Below, one piece after another: positions 32,718-41,371 of a DNA stretch of 64,000 nucleotides. This DNA is from Phyllobacterium bourgognense. Its GTDB lineage: Bacteria > Pseudomonadota > Alphaproteobacteria > Rhizobiales > Rhizobiaceae. The position numbers and the translations under genes are program-made. The stretch spans positions 434,001 to 498,000 of the forward strand of contig NZ_QPJM01000002.1 of NCBI RefSeq assembly GCF_003337575.1, given 5' to 3'. How positions within the stretch are numbered: the stretch's first letter is position 1; each line of letters starts with the position of its first letter. The notes beneath the pieces are model-generated. The model was not told where the DNA came from and ran no database searches. It saw only the letters and a list, made by a program, of their open reading frames with translations.

Positions 32718-33350
32718 ATGTTCGTTTCTGTCGAGAAGAATTTTATATTCGTCCATGTTGCAAAGACCGGTGGTCAAGCGTTGAAGCGGGCGCTGCGTCC
32801 CTATGCGGTGAAGAAAGCCTCCGGCCAATGGCGACGACTTCTGTCGCACCTGCCTGTCGCGGAAGATGTCGACATCCAGTTCGGCCCGCATGCGTCTGTG
32901 CGCTGGGCAAAGCTGAAGCTGCCACGCGCTTTCTTCGAAGGGGCCTTCAAATTCGGGCTCGTGCGTAACCCTTACGACCTTGCTGTCTCGCGCTACGCTT
33001 TCGTTCGCAGCCAGGGCAACCATCATCGCCACAAAGACGCCCAGAAGCAGAGTTTTGCGGATTTCCTGCGCCAGGAGCGCCGCCGCGCGTTGTGGCGCCC
33101 CCGCGATCAAAGCTCGATGCTGTGCGATTTCGACGGCAAGCTGCTGGTGGACAAGGTTTATCGCTTCGAACGAATGGAAGAGGCGTTCGCCGATATCGTG
33201 ACCCGGCTGGACCTGGACGAGCCGCCGGAACTGACGCGCAAGAATGCCAGCAAGCGCGGTGCCTATCAGGACTATTATACGCCCGTCGAACGCAAGCTCG
33301 TCGAGCAGATATGGAAGAGAGACCTCGAAAAATTCGAATACGAATTTTAG
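32718..33350 (+). CDS. Sulfotransferase family 2 protein
   Basis: PAPS-dependent sulfotransferase-like protein of 210 residues. The 5'-phosphosulfate loop is FIFVHVAKTGGQALKRAL (about residues 9-26) and the 3'-phosphate loop is GLVRNPYDLAVSRYAF (about residues 79-94), both in canonical order. A C-terminal EQIWKRDLEKFEYEF is typical of carbohydrate sulfotransferases. Size is that of the small bacterial sulfotransferase family 2. There is no glycan or PAPS-synthesis neighbour, so the acceptor (Nod factor, polysaccharide or lipid) cannot be inferred. The ATG at 32718 fits but has no strong ribosome binding site. Confidence 0.85.
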   Translation: MFVSVEKNFIFVHVAKTGGQALKRALRPYAVKKASGQWRRLLSHLPVAEDVDIQFGPHASVRWAKLKLPRAFFEGAFKFGLVRNPYDLAVSRYAFVRSQGNHHRHKDAQKQSFADFLRQERRRALWRPRDQSSMLCDFDGKLLVDKVYRFERMEEAFADIVTRLDLDEPPELTRKNASKRGAYQDYYTPVERKLVEQIWKRDLEKFEYEF

Positions 33351-33360
33351 GGCCTGTTCT

Positions 33361-33485
33361 ATTCACGCTCTGACGGCCTGCAAATGGCGTTTTTCTCCAC
33401 TCCGGTGCTCACATACCTTAAAGTACGCTGCGCTCCGGTGCTCGAAAACCACCATTTTGGTCGCGTCATAGCACGAATTTCAACG
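33361..33485 (+). repeat. Dispersed hairpin repeat, copy 5 of 6
   Basis: Very close to copy 1 at 14766: the two share most of their length, including CTCTGACGGCCTGCAAATGG and CTGCGCTCCGGTGCTC. The upper stem here is CATAC against GTACG, one mismatch compared with copy 1. It lies between the convergent sulfotransferase and GGDEF genes. Confidence 0.85.
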
Positions 33486-33545
33486 CCCCTTGAGCGGAGA
33501 ACCTACAAAGGGAAATCGTTCTGCCAGAGGGAATCTGGTTCAAGA

Positions 33546-34097
33546 CTAGCTGGAACGCCGCTCCGAATATCGGCGATAGACGCCTTTGCCGGCTTTCTTG
33601 GCAATATAGAGCGCAGCATCACCGCACCAGAGCAGGCTTTCCGGCGTATCGCCGTCACGCGGTGCGAGGGCTGCTCCAATCGTGACACTGATGGCCACAG
33701 GCTCGGGACCGCCGAGATCATAGGGTTGCGACACCGATCCGATAATACGGTCGGCAACGCTGGCGACCTCATTGGATGTCGCCTGCAACAGCACAATGGC
33801 AAATTCATCGCCGCCCATGCGATAGACAACATCATTCTTGCGCAGGCATGATTGCAGACGATCTGCCACAAGTTTTAAAAGACTATCGCCTTCGGCGCGT
33901 CCGTATTGATCGTTGAATTTCTTGAAGCCGTCGAGATCAATACAAAGAATAGCAAATTGCAAACGGTCATCGAAGTCACTCTGGGCATAGGAACCACAAA
34001 GACTGTCGAGATGGTCTTCCAGTGCAGCTCTGTCCGCCAGCCCGGTCAGCTCATCCTGGCTTATAGGGAAGTCATTGAATCCCTTGATCTCAATCAT
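33546..34097 (-). CDS. GGDEF domain protein, stand-alone diguanylate cyclase
   Basis: Cytoplasmic cyclase of 183 residues that would make cyclic di-GMP from two GTP. The domain starts with DELTGLADRAALEDHL (about residues 15-30), has the metal-binding LDGFKKFNDQYG near residue 56 and the active-site loop MGGDEF near residue 94. The I-site RKND lies exactly five residues before it, so product inhibition is expected. No sensor or membrane domain precedes the catalytic part, leaving only about 14 residues. This makes it a bare GGDEF domain, unusual among cyclases. The start at 34097 lacks a strong ribosome binding site. Confidence 0.9.
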   Translation of the reverse strand: MIEIKGFNDFPISQDELTGLADRAALEDHLDSLCGSYAQSDFDDRLQFAILCIDLDGFKKFNDQYGRAEGDSLLKLVADRLQSCLRKNDVVYRMGGDEFAIVLLQATSNEVASVADRIIGSVSQPYDLGGPEPVAISVTIGAALAPRDGDTPESLLWCGDAALYIAKKAGKGVYRRYSERRSS

Positions 34098-34388
34098 CTG
34101 CTTTGCATTCCTACCGTTCGCAGAACGACTCCCATCTGCAAGTATAGAATGACAGGTGCGGCCGATCTATTCAATCCCGGAATAATCCTACGGTTAAAGC
34201 AACTATCACAGGGTGGTGCGCGGATGCCTCATCAGGAAATTATCGCAAGCCGGATCAGCGTGCGGCGTTAGTCATTCATTGACGCTGATGGAAATTTTTG
34301 CCACATCCTCTGATAATTATCGCTTCTGGTCACGGATGGGTAACCATAAAGGCCGTAAGGTCTGTACCTATCGTCAGGAGCATGTCAC

Positions 34389-34402
34389 GCGCTTGCAAGC
34401 GC
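34389..34402. promoter_or_regulatory. Perfect 14-bp palindrome upstream of the pcm-like/tolC pair
   Basis: GCGCTTGCAAGCGC reads the same on both strands. It lies 38 bp before the ATG at 34440, in the 342-bp gap (34098-34439) between the divergent GGDEF and pcm-like genes, which otherwise holds no gene. It is a candidate operator, regulator unknown. Confidence 0.35.
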
Positions 34403-34439
34403 TTTGCGTTGCGAGTGCCTTGAAGAGAGCTTGTAGACC

Positions 34440-35096
34440 ATGACGCTGAATTTTGAAGACCTGCGGATCAAGATGGTCGACAATCAGTTGCGCACGACTG
34501 ATGTTACCGACAAACCCTTGCTCCAGGCCTTTCTTGACGTGCCGCGCGAGAAGTTCGTGCCGAGTTTCCGCATGCCTCTCGCTTATATCGACGATGACGT
34601 CCTGGTTTCGGCTGGCCGTTATCTGATGCAGCCTTCGCCTTTCGCCAAGATGGCACAGCTTGCCAATATTCAGCCGGAAGATGCCGTGCTCGATATCGGA
34701 TGCGCTACCGGCTACTCCTCGGCAGTGCTGTCGCGGGTCGCGCGTTCGGTCGTAGCGGTCGAATGCGACGCCGAACTTGCGGGGCAGGCGGTCTCGAATC
34801 TGGCGAGCCTCGGGTTCGATAACGTCGTCGTGGTGAATGCGCCGCTCGAAGGCGGCTGCGCGTCCGAGGCGCCCTATGATGTAGTGCTAATTGAGGGTAG
34901 CGTTGATCACGTTCCTGCGTCATTATTTGATCAGTTGAAGAACGGGGGACGACTCGTGGTTGTTGAGGGGGCGGGAAACTCTGGAAAATCAATGATTTAC
35001 GTGAAAAATGACGGAATCGTTTCGGGGCGCCGTGCATTCAATTCTGCGGTCAAGGCGCTTCCCGGCTTCGAAAAAATAGCTGAGTTCGAGTTCTGA
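34440..35096 (+). CDS. Protein-L-isoaspartate O-methyltransferase family protein
   Basis: SAM-dependent methyltransferase of 218 residues of the Pcm family. The core is seen as MVDNQLRTTDVTDKPLLQAF (start, about residues 12-31), the LMQPSPFAKMAQL substrate region near 63, and the SAM loop VLDIGCATGYSSAVLSRVA near residues 83-101. The C-terminal half (GGRLVVVEG) completes the fold. Canonical Pcm has the Ser/Thr-Gln-Pro motif near the acceptor site; here it reads LMQPSPFA. A second paralogue is at 58979. It lies directly upstream of tolC with a hairpin between them; this pair is conserved in Rhizobiales. Confidence 0.88.
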   Translation: MTLNFEDLRIKMVDNQLRTTDVTDKPLLQAFLDVPREKFVPSFRMPLAYIDDDVLVSAGRYLMQPSPFAKMAQLANIQPEDAVLDIGCATGYSSAVLSRVARSVVAVECDAELAGQAVSNLASLGFDNVVVVNAPLEGGCASEAPYDVVLIEGSVDHVPASLFDQLKNGGRLVVVEGAGNSGKSMIYVKNDGIVSGRRAFNSAVKALPGFEKIAEFEF

Positions 35097-35099
35097 AAC

Positions 35100-35128
35100 C
35101 CGTTGCATATGAGACAAAAGTGCAACGG
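35100..35128 (+). terminator. Stem-loop between the pcm-like gene and tolC
   Basis: CCGTTGCA (35100-35107) pairs perfectly with TGCAACGG (35121-35128) around a 13-base loop. There is no immediate T-run, only TTTG further on, so this may be a weak terminator or an RNA-stability stem. A second small hairpin, ACCGAA/TTCGGT at 35207-35221, precedes the tolC start. Confidence 0.45.
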
Positions 35129-35236
35129 TCGGCCACTTTGTTTGCATTTTAGGAATGCCGCTGTGGCCAACCCGGAAATTGACAGCTATCTAAGGCGCAC
35201 TGTCGAACCGAATGGTTCGGTCGGAATATTGAGAGA

Positions 35237-36649
35237 ATGAAGGGGTTTATAGTGTTCATAGCGGGCAAGCGATTTTTAACCGCAGCGCTGTTGTCAGCCA
35301 CGGTACTAACCTCTACGCCTTCGATGGCTGAGACAATATTCGGGGCAATGGCCAAGGCCTACGAGAGAAACTCCACCGTCAACGCGGACAGGGCCGGCGT
35401 ACGCGTCACCGACGAAGGTGTTGCGGTTGCAAAATCGGCATATCGTCCGACCATATCGGGAAACGCCTCCCTGCAGTCGACCTGGACCAAGCTGGATGAG
35501 GCCACCGGGCTGAGCGGACGGCGTTCAGGGCGCAGCGACACCGGGACGTTCGGCATCAGCGTCAACCAGCTGTTGTTTGACGGGTTCACCACAAAGAACA
35601 ACGTTGCTTCGGCGAAAACACAGGTGCTGGCAGCGCGCGAAAACCTGCGCAACAGTGAACAGAACACTCTGTTTCAGGCCGCACAAGCCTTCATGGACGT
35701 CTACCTCACCCGACAGATTGTCATCTTGCGGCAGAAAAACCTCGAGTTCCTCGACGAACAGTTGCGCGCAGCGCGCGCACGTTTCGACGTGGGCGAGGGA
35801 ACGCGCACGGACGTTGCACAAGCCGAAGCTTCCAAGGCCTCTGCCATCGCCACGCTAGCTGCGGCGAAATCCGACGAAAAGAACGCCGAAGCCGTGTATA
35901 TCCAGATTGTCGGAGCGGAGCCTGGCCGTCTTACGGCCGCGTCTATGGCATCGAAATCGCTGCCGAGATCAATGGATCAGGCATTCAGCATCGCCGCCAA
36001 TAATCATCCGGCGATCCTGGCTACGCAATATGCGGTCGATGCAGCCGGATACAATGTGAAGGCGCAGGAAGGTCAGCTCCTGCCGCAGATCGGTCTTGTA
36101 GGATCGGTTACACGCGACGAGATTTTCTCGCCTGGCCTGAGCACCACCACCACGGATTCGACACAGGCCTCTGCCGGCATCCAGATGACGATCCCGATCT
36201 ATAGCGGCGGCAGGACATCGGCGCTGGTTCGCCAGTCCAAGGAAACGTTGGGACAGCGGCGTATCGAAGTCGATGTACAGCGCGACGCAGTCCGTCAGGC
36301 GATCGCCAACGGCTATTCGACCATGGAATCGGCGAAAGCGCAGATCGTTGCACAAAGGTCGGTGGTTGCGGCGGCGGAGCTCGCCTTGAACGGCGTCATC
36401 GAAGAACGCAAGGTGGGGCAACGCACGACACTCGACGTGTTGAATGCCCAAGCTGATGTGTTGACCGGACAGGTCAGCCTCGCGCAGGCCGAACGTGACA
36501 GTGTCGTGGCGAGCTACGCTGTCCTCCTCGCCGTAGGTCGCCTAAACCCGGGCCAAATCGGCTTGCAGGTCGCGGAATACCGTCCTGAAGAGCATTACGA
36601 CGCTGTGAAGGACAAATGGATCGGCCTGCGTACGCCCGACGGCCGCTGA
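35237..36649 (+). CDS. tolC: TolC family outer membrane efflux protein
   Basis: Trimeric outer membrane channel for type I secretion and efflux, 470 residues. A signal peptide ends at SMA-ETI near residue 34. Two outer membrane factor repeats follow (about residues 40-240 and 255-445), recognised by LNQLLFDG-like FGISVNQLLFDGFTTKN, the YLTRQIVILRQKNLEFLDEQL helix, the RFDVGEGTRTDVAQAEAS stretch and MTIPIYSGGRTSALVRQSK in the second repeat. EERKVGQRTTLDVLNAQADVL near residues 400-420 is the repeat of the same motif. Preceded by AAGGGG. It ends before a strong terminator. Confidence 0.93.
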   Translation: MKGFIVFIAGKRFLTAALLSATVLTSTPSMAETIFGAMAKAYERNSTVNADRAGVRVTDEGVAVAKSAYRPTISGNASLQSTWTKLDEATGLSGRRSGRSDTGTFGISVNQLLFDGFTTKNNVASAKTQVLAARENLRNSEQNTLFQAAQAFMDVYLTRQIVILRQKNLEFLDEQLRAARARFDVGEGTRTDVAQAEASKASAIATLAAAKSDEKNAEAVYIQIVGAEPGRLTAASMASKSLPRSMDQAFSIAANNHPAILATQYAVDAAGYNVKAQEGQLLPQIGLVGSVTRDEIFSPGLSTTTTDSTQASAGIQMTIPIYSGGRTSALVRQSKETLGQRRIEVDVQRDAVRQAIANGYSTMESAKAQIVAQRSVVAAAELALNGVIEERKVGQRTTLDVLNAQADVLTGQVSLAQAERDSVVASYAVLLAVGRLNPGQIGLQVAEYRPEEHYDAVKDKWIGLRTPDGR

Positions 36650-36677
36650 TCATCACGTCATTCGACCAGGAATAATC

Positions 36678-36715
36678 TTTGCCGTCAGGTCAGACCTGGC
36701 GGCAAATTTGCTTTT
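36678..36715 (+). terminator. Rho-independent terminator of tolC
   Basis: TTTGCCGTCAGGT (36678-36690) pairs over 13 positions, with one wobble, with ACCTGGCGGCAAA (36694-36706) around the loop CAG, followed by TTTGCTTTT. Confidence 0.85.
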
Positions 36716-36852
36716 CGGGGCCTGTTTTCAGAAAAGTCTGTGGGTTAGCCCCAAACAATCCTCGCGGGGATTCTCAAACACAATGCAAGCCTCTACACTG
36801 GATACAGATTCGTTGCAGCGCAATGAAACAAGATGTAGTGGGCAAAAGTATC

Positions 36853-37656
36853 ATGGCACAATCATCCAGCGTCGCCCGGGAACCCTCCATGGAGGAGATT
36901 CTCGCATCGATCCGCCGTATCATCGAGGAGAGCGATACGGGCCGGCCGGACGAAGGCGCGCCTCAGCCGGTCAACTCCGATGAGCCGCCACGTGCTACCG
37001 TTCCAGAGCCTCAGCCTACGGCGCAGTTGAGCGAAGAAGCCGAGCTTTCGCCGCGCGAAGGTATCGCCGTCACGCCACCCGCAGCCCGGTCCTATGAGAC
37101 CGCATTGGGACGCCCAACGTCGCCGCCGCAATCGAAGATTGCCGAGCAGGAATCTGCGCGGTCAGCACCTGCGGCTGAGAGTCGGAAATTGCCAACAACT
37201 CCCGCTGGACCGCAGACAAATCCAGTCGAAGATACCGTCACGCCAGCCGCAGATATTCCGGAGGGTTTTCTGGCGCCAGAAGCAACCCCGGAACCGGCGC
37301 CAGAACAGGAGTTCATTGCTGAACCTGTCGAGGTTGCGAGCGAAATCGATTTCGCGGAACCGGACGAGCCCAAGGCGACCGAACCGTCAGTCGAGAGCGC
37401 AGATGACGGAGTGTCGCTCGATCTGCAGCGCGCTCTTGAGCCGATCCTGTCCGAGACCGCCGAACGTCAGGTCAGCGCCGCGTTTGACGATCTCTCATTC
37501 GCGGTCAGGAGCGAACAGCGGCGCTCATTCGACGAGATCGCGCAGGAAATCATGCGGCCTCTGCTGCAGGACTGGCTCGACAACAATTTGCCGACACTGG
37601 TTGAACGCCTCGTGCGCGAAGAGATCGAACGCGTGGCGCGCGGCGGCAGGCGGTAA
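36853..37656 (+). CDS. popZ: PopZ-like polar organising protein (DUF2497)
   Basis: Disordered scaffold of 267 residues that forms a matrix at the cell pole and anchors chromosome origins. The N-terminal helix REPSMEEILASIRRIIEES (about residues 8-26) binds client proteins, then comes a long acidic, proline-rich linker (about residues 27-190), and finally the conserved self-assembly region with IMRPLLQDWLDNNLPTLVERL followed by VREEIERVARGG at the C-terminus. The start at 36853 is chosen because homology begins there; the open frame of 58 more codons upstream has no family resemblance. It lies upstream of valS, as in other Rhizobiales. Confidence 0.92.
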   Translation: MAQSSSVAREPSMEEILASIRRIIEESDTGRPDEGAPQPVNSDEPPRATVPEPQPTAQLSEEAELSPREGIAVTPPAARSYETALGRPTSPPQSKIAEQESARSAPAAESRKLPTTPAGPQTNPVEDTVTPAADIPEGFLAPEATPEPAPEQEFIAEPVEVASEIDFAEPDEPKATEPSVESADDGVSLDLQRALEPILSETAERQVSAAFDDLSFAVRSEQRRSFDEIAQEIMRPLLQDWLDNNLPTLVERLVREEIERVARGGRR

Positions 37657-37690
37657 GCCAACCCGCGCGCATTCGCCTGGCTAGTTGCGC

Positions 37691-38032
37691 TCAGCGGCCC
37701 TGGATTACTTTGAGCATATTGGGAGTGAGATTCCCCTTGTAGACAGAATTGATGTCTTCGCGGGTCATTTTCCCGCTCGCCACTCCCTGTGCAAGCCGTC
37801 TGCAAAAGGTTTTGGGCATGTTTGCAACCGACGTGCCCGCCAGTGTAGCGAAGGTCTGACGGCGCTCCGGTGACATGTCACCCATCGTTGTCGAGCAGCT
37901 TGCAATTTCGGCCCTCTGCTGGACAGGGTTTTTCATGGTCGTCTGTAGCTGAGCATAGCGGTTTTCGGACATGGTACATCCCGCAAGCACGAGCGATACG
38001 AGACATGATACAACCAGATTGAATGTTTTCAC
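37691..38032 (-). CDS. Hypothetical lipoprotein between popZ and valS
   Basis: A 113-residue protein with a lipoprotein signal peptide, MKTFNLVVSCLVSLVLAGC (lipobox LAGC, Cys at residue 19). The mature part is alpha-helical, with RAEIASCSTTMGDMSPERRQTFATLAG and the conserved-looking NMPKTFCRRLAQGVASGKMTREDINSVYKG in pieces, giving two further cysteines. This gene lies between popZ and valS in several rhizobia, from memory. Function unknown. Confidence 0.78.
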   Translation of the reverse strand: MKTFNLVVSCLVSLVLAGCTMSENRYAQLQTTMKNPVQQRAEIASCSTTMGDMSPERRQTFATLAGTSVANMPKTFCRRLAQGVASGKMTREDINSVYKGNLTPNMLKVIQGR

Positions 38033-38199
38033 TTAGATCCCCCAAAGATGCGCCACTGTTGCGCGGCTCATTGGTCGAGCGTCCATCGTGATTCGTCAAG
38101 CCGTTGCGGTCGCATTCAGCACGTCAGCATTGACTTATCTCCGGCCATTGGGTTTACACCGTAACCAATCCCCTTTCCGCAAATGACGGACACTTTCGC

Positions 38200-40986
38200 A
38201 TGCTTGAGAAGACGTATGATGCCGCGGCCGTAGAGCCTGAAATCGCAAAACGCTGGGACGAGGCCGGCGCCTTCAAGGCCGGGGCCGGTTCCAAGCCGGG
38301 CGCCGAGGCATTTTCCATCGTCATACCGCCGCCAAATGTGACTGGTTCACTGCATATGGGCCATGCGCTCAACAACACGGTCCAGGATATAATGGTGCGT
38401 TTCGAACGCATGCGCGGCAAGAACGTGCTTTGGCAGCCGGGCATGGACCATGCCGGCATTGCCACACAGATGGTTGTCGAGCGGCAGTTGATGGAGCGGC
38501 AACAGCCGGGCCGCCGGGAAATGGGCCGGGAAAAATTTGTCGAACGGGTGTGGGAATGGAAGTCGGAATCCGGCGGCATCATTGCCGGCCAGCTCAGGCG
38601 CCTTGGCGCATCGTGCGATTGGTCGCGTGAACGCTTCACCATGGATGAAGGCTTGTCGAAAGCCGTGCTTGAGGTTTTCGTCACACTCTACAAGCAGGGC
38701 CTGATCTATAAAGACAAGCGGCTGGTCAATTGGGATCCGAAGCTTCTGACTGCGATTTCCGACATAGAAGTCGAGTCGCGCGAAATCAAAGGCCATCTAT
38801 GGCATTTCCGTTATCCGCTCGAGAACGTCGCGTTCGACCCGGAAAACCCGCATACCTTTATCGTAGTCGCAACGACGCGTCCCGAAACCATGCTAGGCGA
38901 TACAGGTGTTGCGGTTAATCCCGATGACGCGCGCTATCATGCGTTGGTCGGTAACAATGTGGTCCTGCCGCTGGTCGGGCGTCATATTCCGATCGTTGCC
39001 GACGATTATGCCGATCCGGAAGCGGGTTCCGGTGCGGTCAAGATAACGCCGGCGCATGATTTCAACGACTTCGAAGTCGGCAAACGCAACGATTTGCGCC
39101 AGATCAATATCCTGCACACGGATGCCTCAATTTTCCTCAAGGAAAACAATGAGTTTTTCGAAGACCTTGAGAAATCGAGTCTTCTCGACCAGCTGGTTCA
39201 TGCCCTTGATGGCAAGGATCGGTTTGTGGCGCGCAAGCTGATCGTCAGCATGATGGACGAGCGCGGCTACCTCGAAAAAGTCGAGGATCATACGCATTCG
39301 GTTCCGCACGGCGATCGCGGCGATGTGCCTATCGAGCCCTATCTTACCGATCAGTGGTATGTGAATGCGGGCGAACTTGCCAAGCCGGCGATTGCCAGCG
39401 TGCGCGAGGGCCGCACCAACTTCGTGCCCAAAAACTGGGAAAAAACCTATTTCGAATGGATGGAAAACATCCAGCCCTGGGCTATTTCGCGGCAGCTCTG
39501 GTGGGGTCATCAAATCCCGGCCTGGTATGGACCCGATGGACAGGTGTTCGTGGAACGCACGGAAGCAGAAGCACTCGACGCTGCCGTCCAGCATTATCTG
39601 GCGCATGAAGGGCCGATGAAGGCTCACGTTCAGAACCTTCTGGAAAACCTCAGGCCAGGTGAAATCCTGACCCGTGACGAGGATGTGCTCGACACCTGGT
39701 TTTCTTCGGCGCTCTGGCCTTTCTCGACACTTGGCTGGCCGGACAAAACTCCCGAACTTGCGACCTATTATCCGACAAGCGTTCTCGTCAGCGGCTTTGA
39801 CATCATCTTCTTCTGGGTCGCCCGGATGATGATGATGGGCCTGCATTTCATGGGCGAGGAGCCGTTCCACACGGTCTATATGCATGCTCTGGTTCGCGAC
39901 AAGAACGGCGCGAAGATGTCGAAGTCGAAAGGCAACGTCATCGACCCGCTGGAACTGATCGACGAATATGGCGCGGATGCGCTGCGTTTCACACTTGCCA
40001 TCATGGCGGCGCAGGGGCGCGATGTTAAGCTCGATCCGAGCCGCATTGCCGGTTACCGCAACTTCGGCACCAAGCTGTGGAATTCGACACGTTTTGCCGA
40101 AATGAACGGTGTTGCCCGCGATCCCTCGTTCCGTCCGGAAAATGCCAAGCTCAACGTCAATCGGTGGATCCTGACCGAACTCACCAATGCCGTACGCGAT
40201 GTCACGGATGGTATTGCCAGCTACCGCTTCAACGAGGCGGCAAGTGCGGCGTATCGCTTCGTCTGGAACCAGTTCTGCGACTGGTACATCGAGCTGTTGA
40301 AGCCGGTGTTCAACGGCGAGGATGCGGAAGCCAAGGCAGAGGCGCAGGCCTGCGCGGCCCATGTGCTCGACGAGATTTACAAGCTGCTGCATCCGTTCAT
40401 GCCGTTCATGACGGAAGAGCTTTGGGCGCTTACAGCGGGCGAGGGCAAAAGCCGTGAGACGTTGCTGTGCCATGCAGGCTGGCCGGATCCGGATTTCGTC
40501 GACGCCGAGGCGGCGGCTGACATCAACTGGCTGATCGACCTGGTTACCGGTATTCGCTCGGTCCGTGCCGAGATGAATGTCCCGGCATCGGCGGTTGCGC
40601 CGCTCGTCATCATCGGCGCCAATGGAGTGACGAAGGAACGCTTGCAGCGCCACGATGCTTCGATCAAATGGCGCGCACGCGTCGAGACGATTACCCTTGC
40701 AGACGACGCGCCAAAGGGCTCGGCGCAATTCGTTATCGGCGAGGCGACGGCTTCACTGCCGCTCGGCAGCCTGATCGACGTCAATGCGGAAATCGCGCGT
40801 CTGACCAAGGAATCCGGCAAGATTTCCGATGAGAGCGACAAGATCAGCAAAAAGCTCGGCAACGAGAAATTCGTCGCCAATGCCAAACCGGAAATCGTGG
40901 AAGCGGAACGCGAACGCTTGGCTGAACTACGGGCAGCTGCAGAGAAAATCGAAATTGCGATCCGCAGGGTTCGCGAAGCGGGCTAG
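38200..40986 (+). CDS. valS: Valyl-tRNA synthetase
   Basis: Class I synthetase charging tRNA-Val, 928 residues. The HIGH-type motif is PPNVTGSLHMGHALNNT near residue 45, the editing domain (about 190-340) has TRPETMLGDTGVAVNPDD, and the KMSKS motif is GAKMSKSKGNVIDP near residue 570. WYIELLKPVF marks the anticodon-binding helices and a C-terminal coiled coil (about 865-925, NAEIARLTKESGKISDESDKISKKL in pieces) completes the protein. All conserved residues appear intact. It is probably transcribed alone, ending at the terminator at 40994. Confidence 0.97.
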   Translation: MLEKTYDAAAVEPEIAKRWDEAGAFKAGAGSKPGAEAFSIVIPPPNVTGSLHMGHALNNTVQDIMVRFERMRGKNVLWQPGMDHAGIATQMVVERQLMERQQPGRREMGREKFVERVWEWKSESGGIIAGQLRRLGASCDWSRERFTMDEGLSKAVLEVFVTLYKQGLIYKDKRLVNWDPKLLTAISDIEVESREIKGHLWHFRYPLENVAFDPENPHTFIVVATTRPETMLGDTGVAVNPDDARYHALVGNNVVLPLVGRHIPIVADDYADPEAGSGAVKITPAHDFNDFEVGKRNDLRQINILHTDASIFLKENNEFFEDLEKSSLLDQLVHALDGKDRFVARKLIVSMMDERGYLEKVEDHTHSVPHGDRGDVPIEPYLTDQWYVNAGELAKPAIASVREGRTNFVPKNWEKTYFEWMENIQPWAISRQLWWGHQIPAWYGPDGQVFVERTEAEALDAAVQHYLAHEGPMKAHVQNLLENLRPGEILTRDEDVLDTWFSSALWPFSTLGWPDKTPELATYYPTSVLVSGFDIIFFWVARMMMMGLHFMGEEPFHTVYMHALVRDKNGAKMSKSKGNVIDPLELIDEYGADALRFTLAIMAAQGRDVKLDPSRIAGYRNFGTKLWNSTRFAEMNGVARDPSFRPENAKLNVNRWILTELTNAVRDVTDGIASYRFNEAASAAYRFVWNQFCDWYIELLKPVFNGEDAEAKAEAQACAAHVLDEIYKLLHPFMPFMTEELWALTAGEGKSRETLLCHAGWPDPDFVDAEAAADINWLIDLVTGIRSVRAEMNVPASAVAPLVIIGANGVTKERLQRHDASIKWRARVETITLADDAPKGSAQFVIGEATASLPLGSLIDVNAEIARLTKESGKISDESDKISKKLGNEKFVANAKPEIVEAERERLAELRAAAEKIEIAIRRVREAG

Positions 40987-40993
40987 GTGCCTG

Positions 40994-41018
40994 GCGCGCC
41001 GGAGCGAATCCGGCGCGC
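40994..41018 (+). terminator. Stem-loop terminator of valS
   Basis: GCGCGCCGG (40994-41002) pairs perfectly with CCGGCGCGC (41010-41018) around a 7-base loop, 8 bp after the stop. It has no pure T-run; a second small stem CGGG-TTTT-CCCG follows at 41025-41036. Confidence 0.65.
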
Positions 41019-41154
41019 GTCCAACGGGTTTTCCCGCCTCTGAAAGACCGTAACTTCCCCAATTCAGCCCGGCAAAAGCCCCAATTCCGTCATTTTTGGC
41101 CGCCGTTGCATTTGAGCAACAAGAGGGTTTTTCGGTCGAAAATCCATCGATTTG

Positions 41155-41317
41155 GTCGCTAATCATTTCGGATTAGCGGCAAATACGCAAAATTTTGGCC
41201 GCGTGCTTGCGATTTTGCGGCTTTTTCCGGTGTTGGAGTGTTCAATACACAAAACCAGTGATTTTCTGGTGATTGCGTGCACGCCGCGATTTGTTAGGTA
41301 TTACGTATTGGTAACAA
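41155..41317 (+). promoter_or_regulatory. Structured AT-rich leader/promoter region of the FadL-type porin gene
   Basis: The 385-bp gap between valS and the porin gene holds no gene but several symmetric signals. A stem of 10 pairs with one wobble, GGTCGCTAATC-type, spans 41155-41164 and 41171-41180 around a 6-base loop. GCGTGCACGC at 41275-41284 is a perfect palindrome. TTGTTA (41291-41296) and TAACAA (41312-41317) form an inverted repeat with a 15-base spacer, about 55 bp before the start, the usual place for an operator. The regulator is unknown. Confidence 0.4.
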
Positions 41318-41371
41318 TTTTCCTGAACTGTGTGGGGATCAGGAAGTTTTTAAGGCTTCGGGAGGGACTTA

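Noticed and set aside
39127-40728. Minus-strand open frame of 533 codons in valS
   Set aside because: Antisense shadow of valS; the plus strand carries HMGH and KMSKS motifs.
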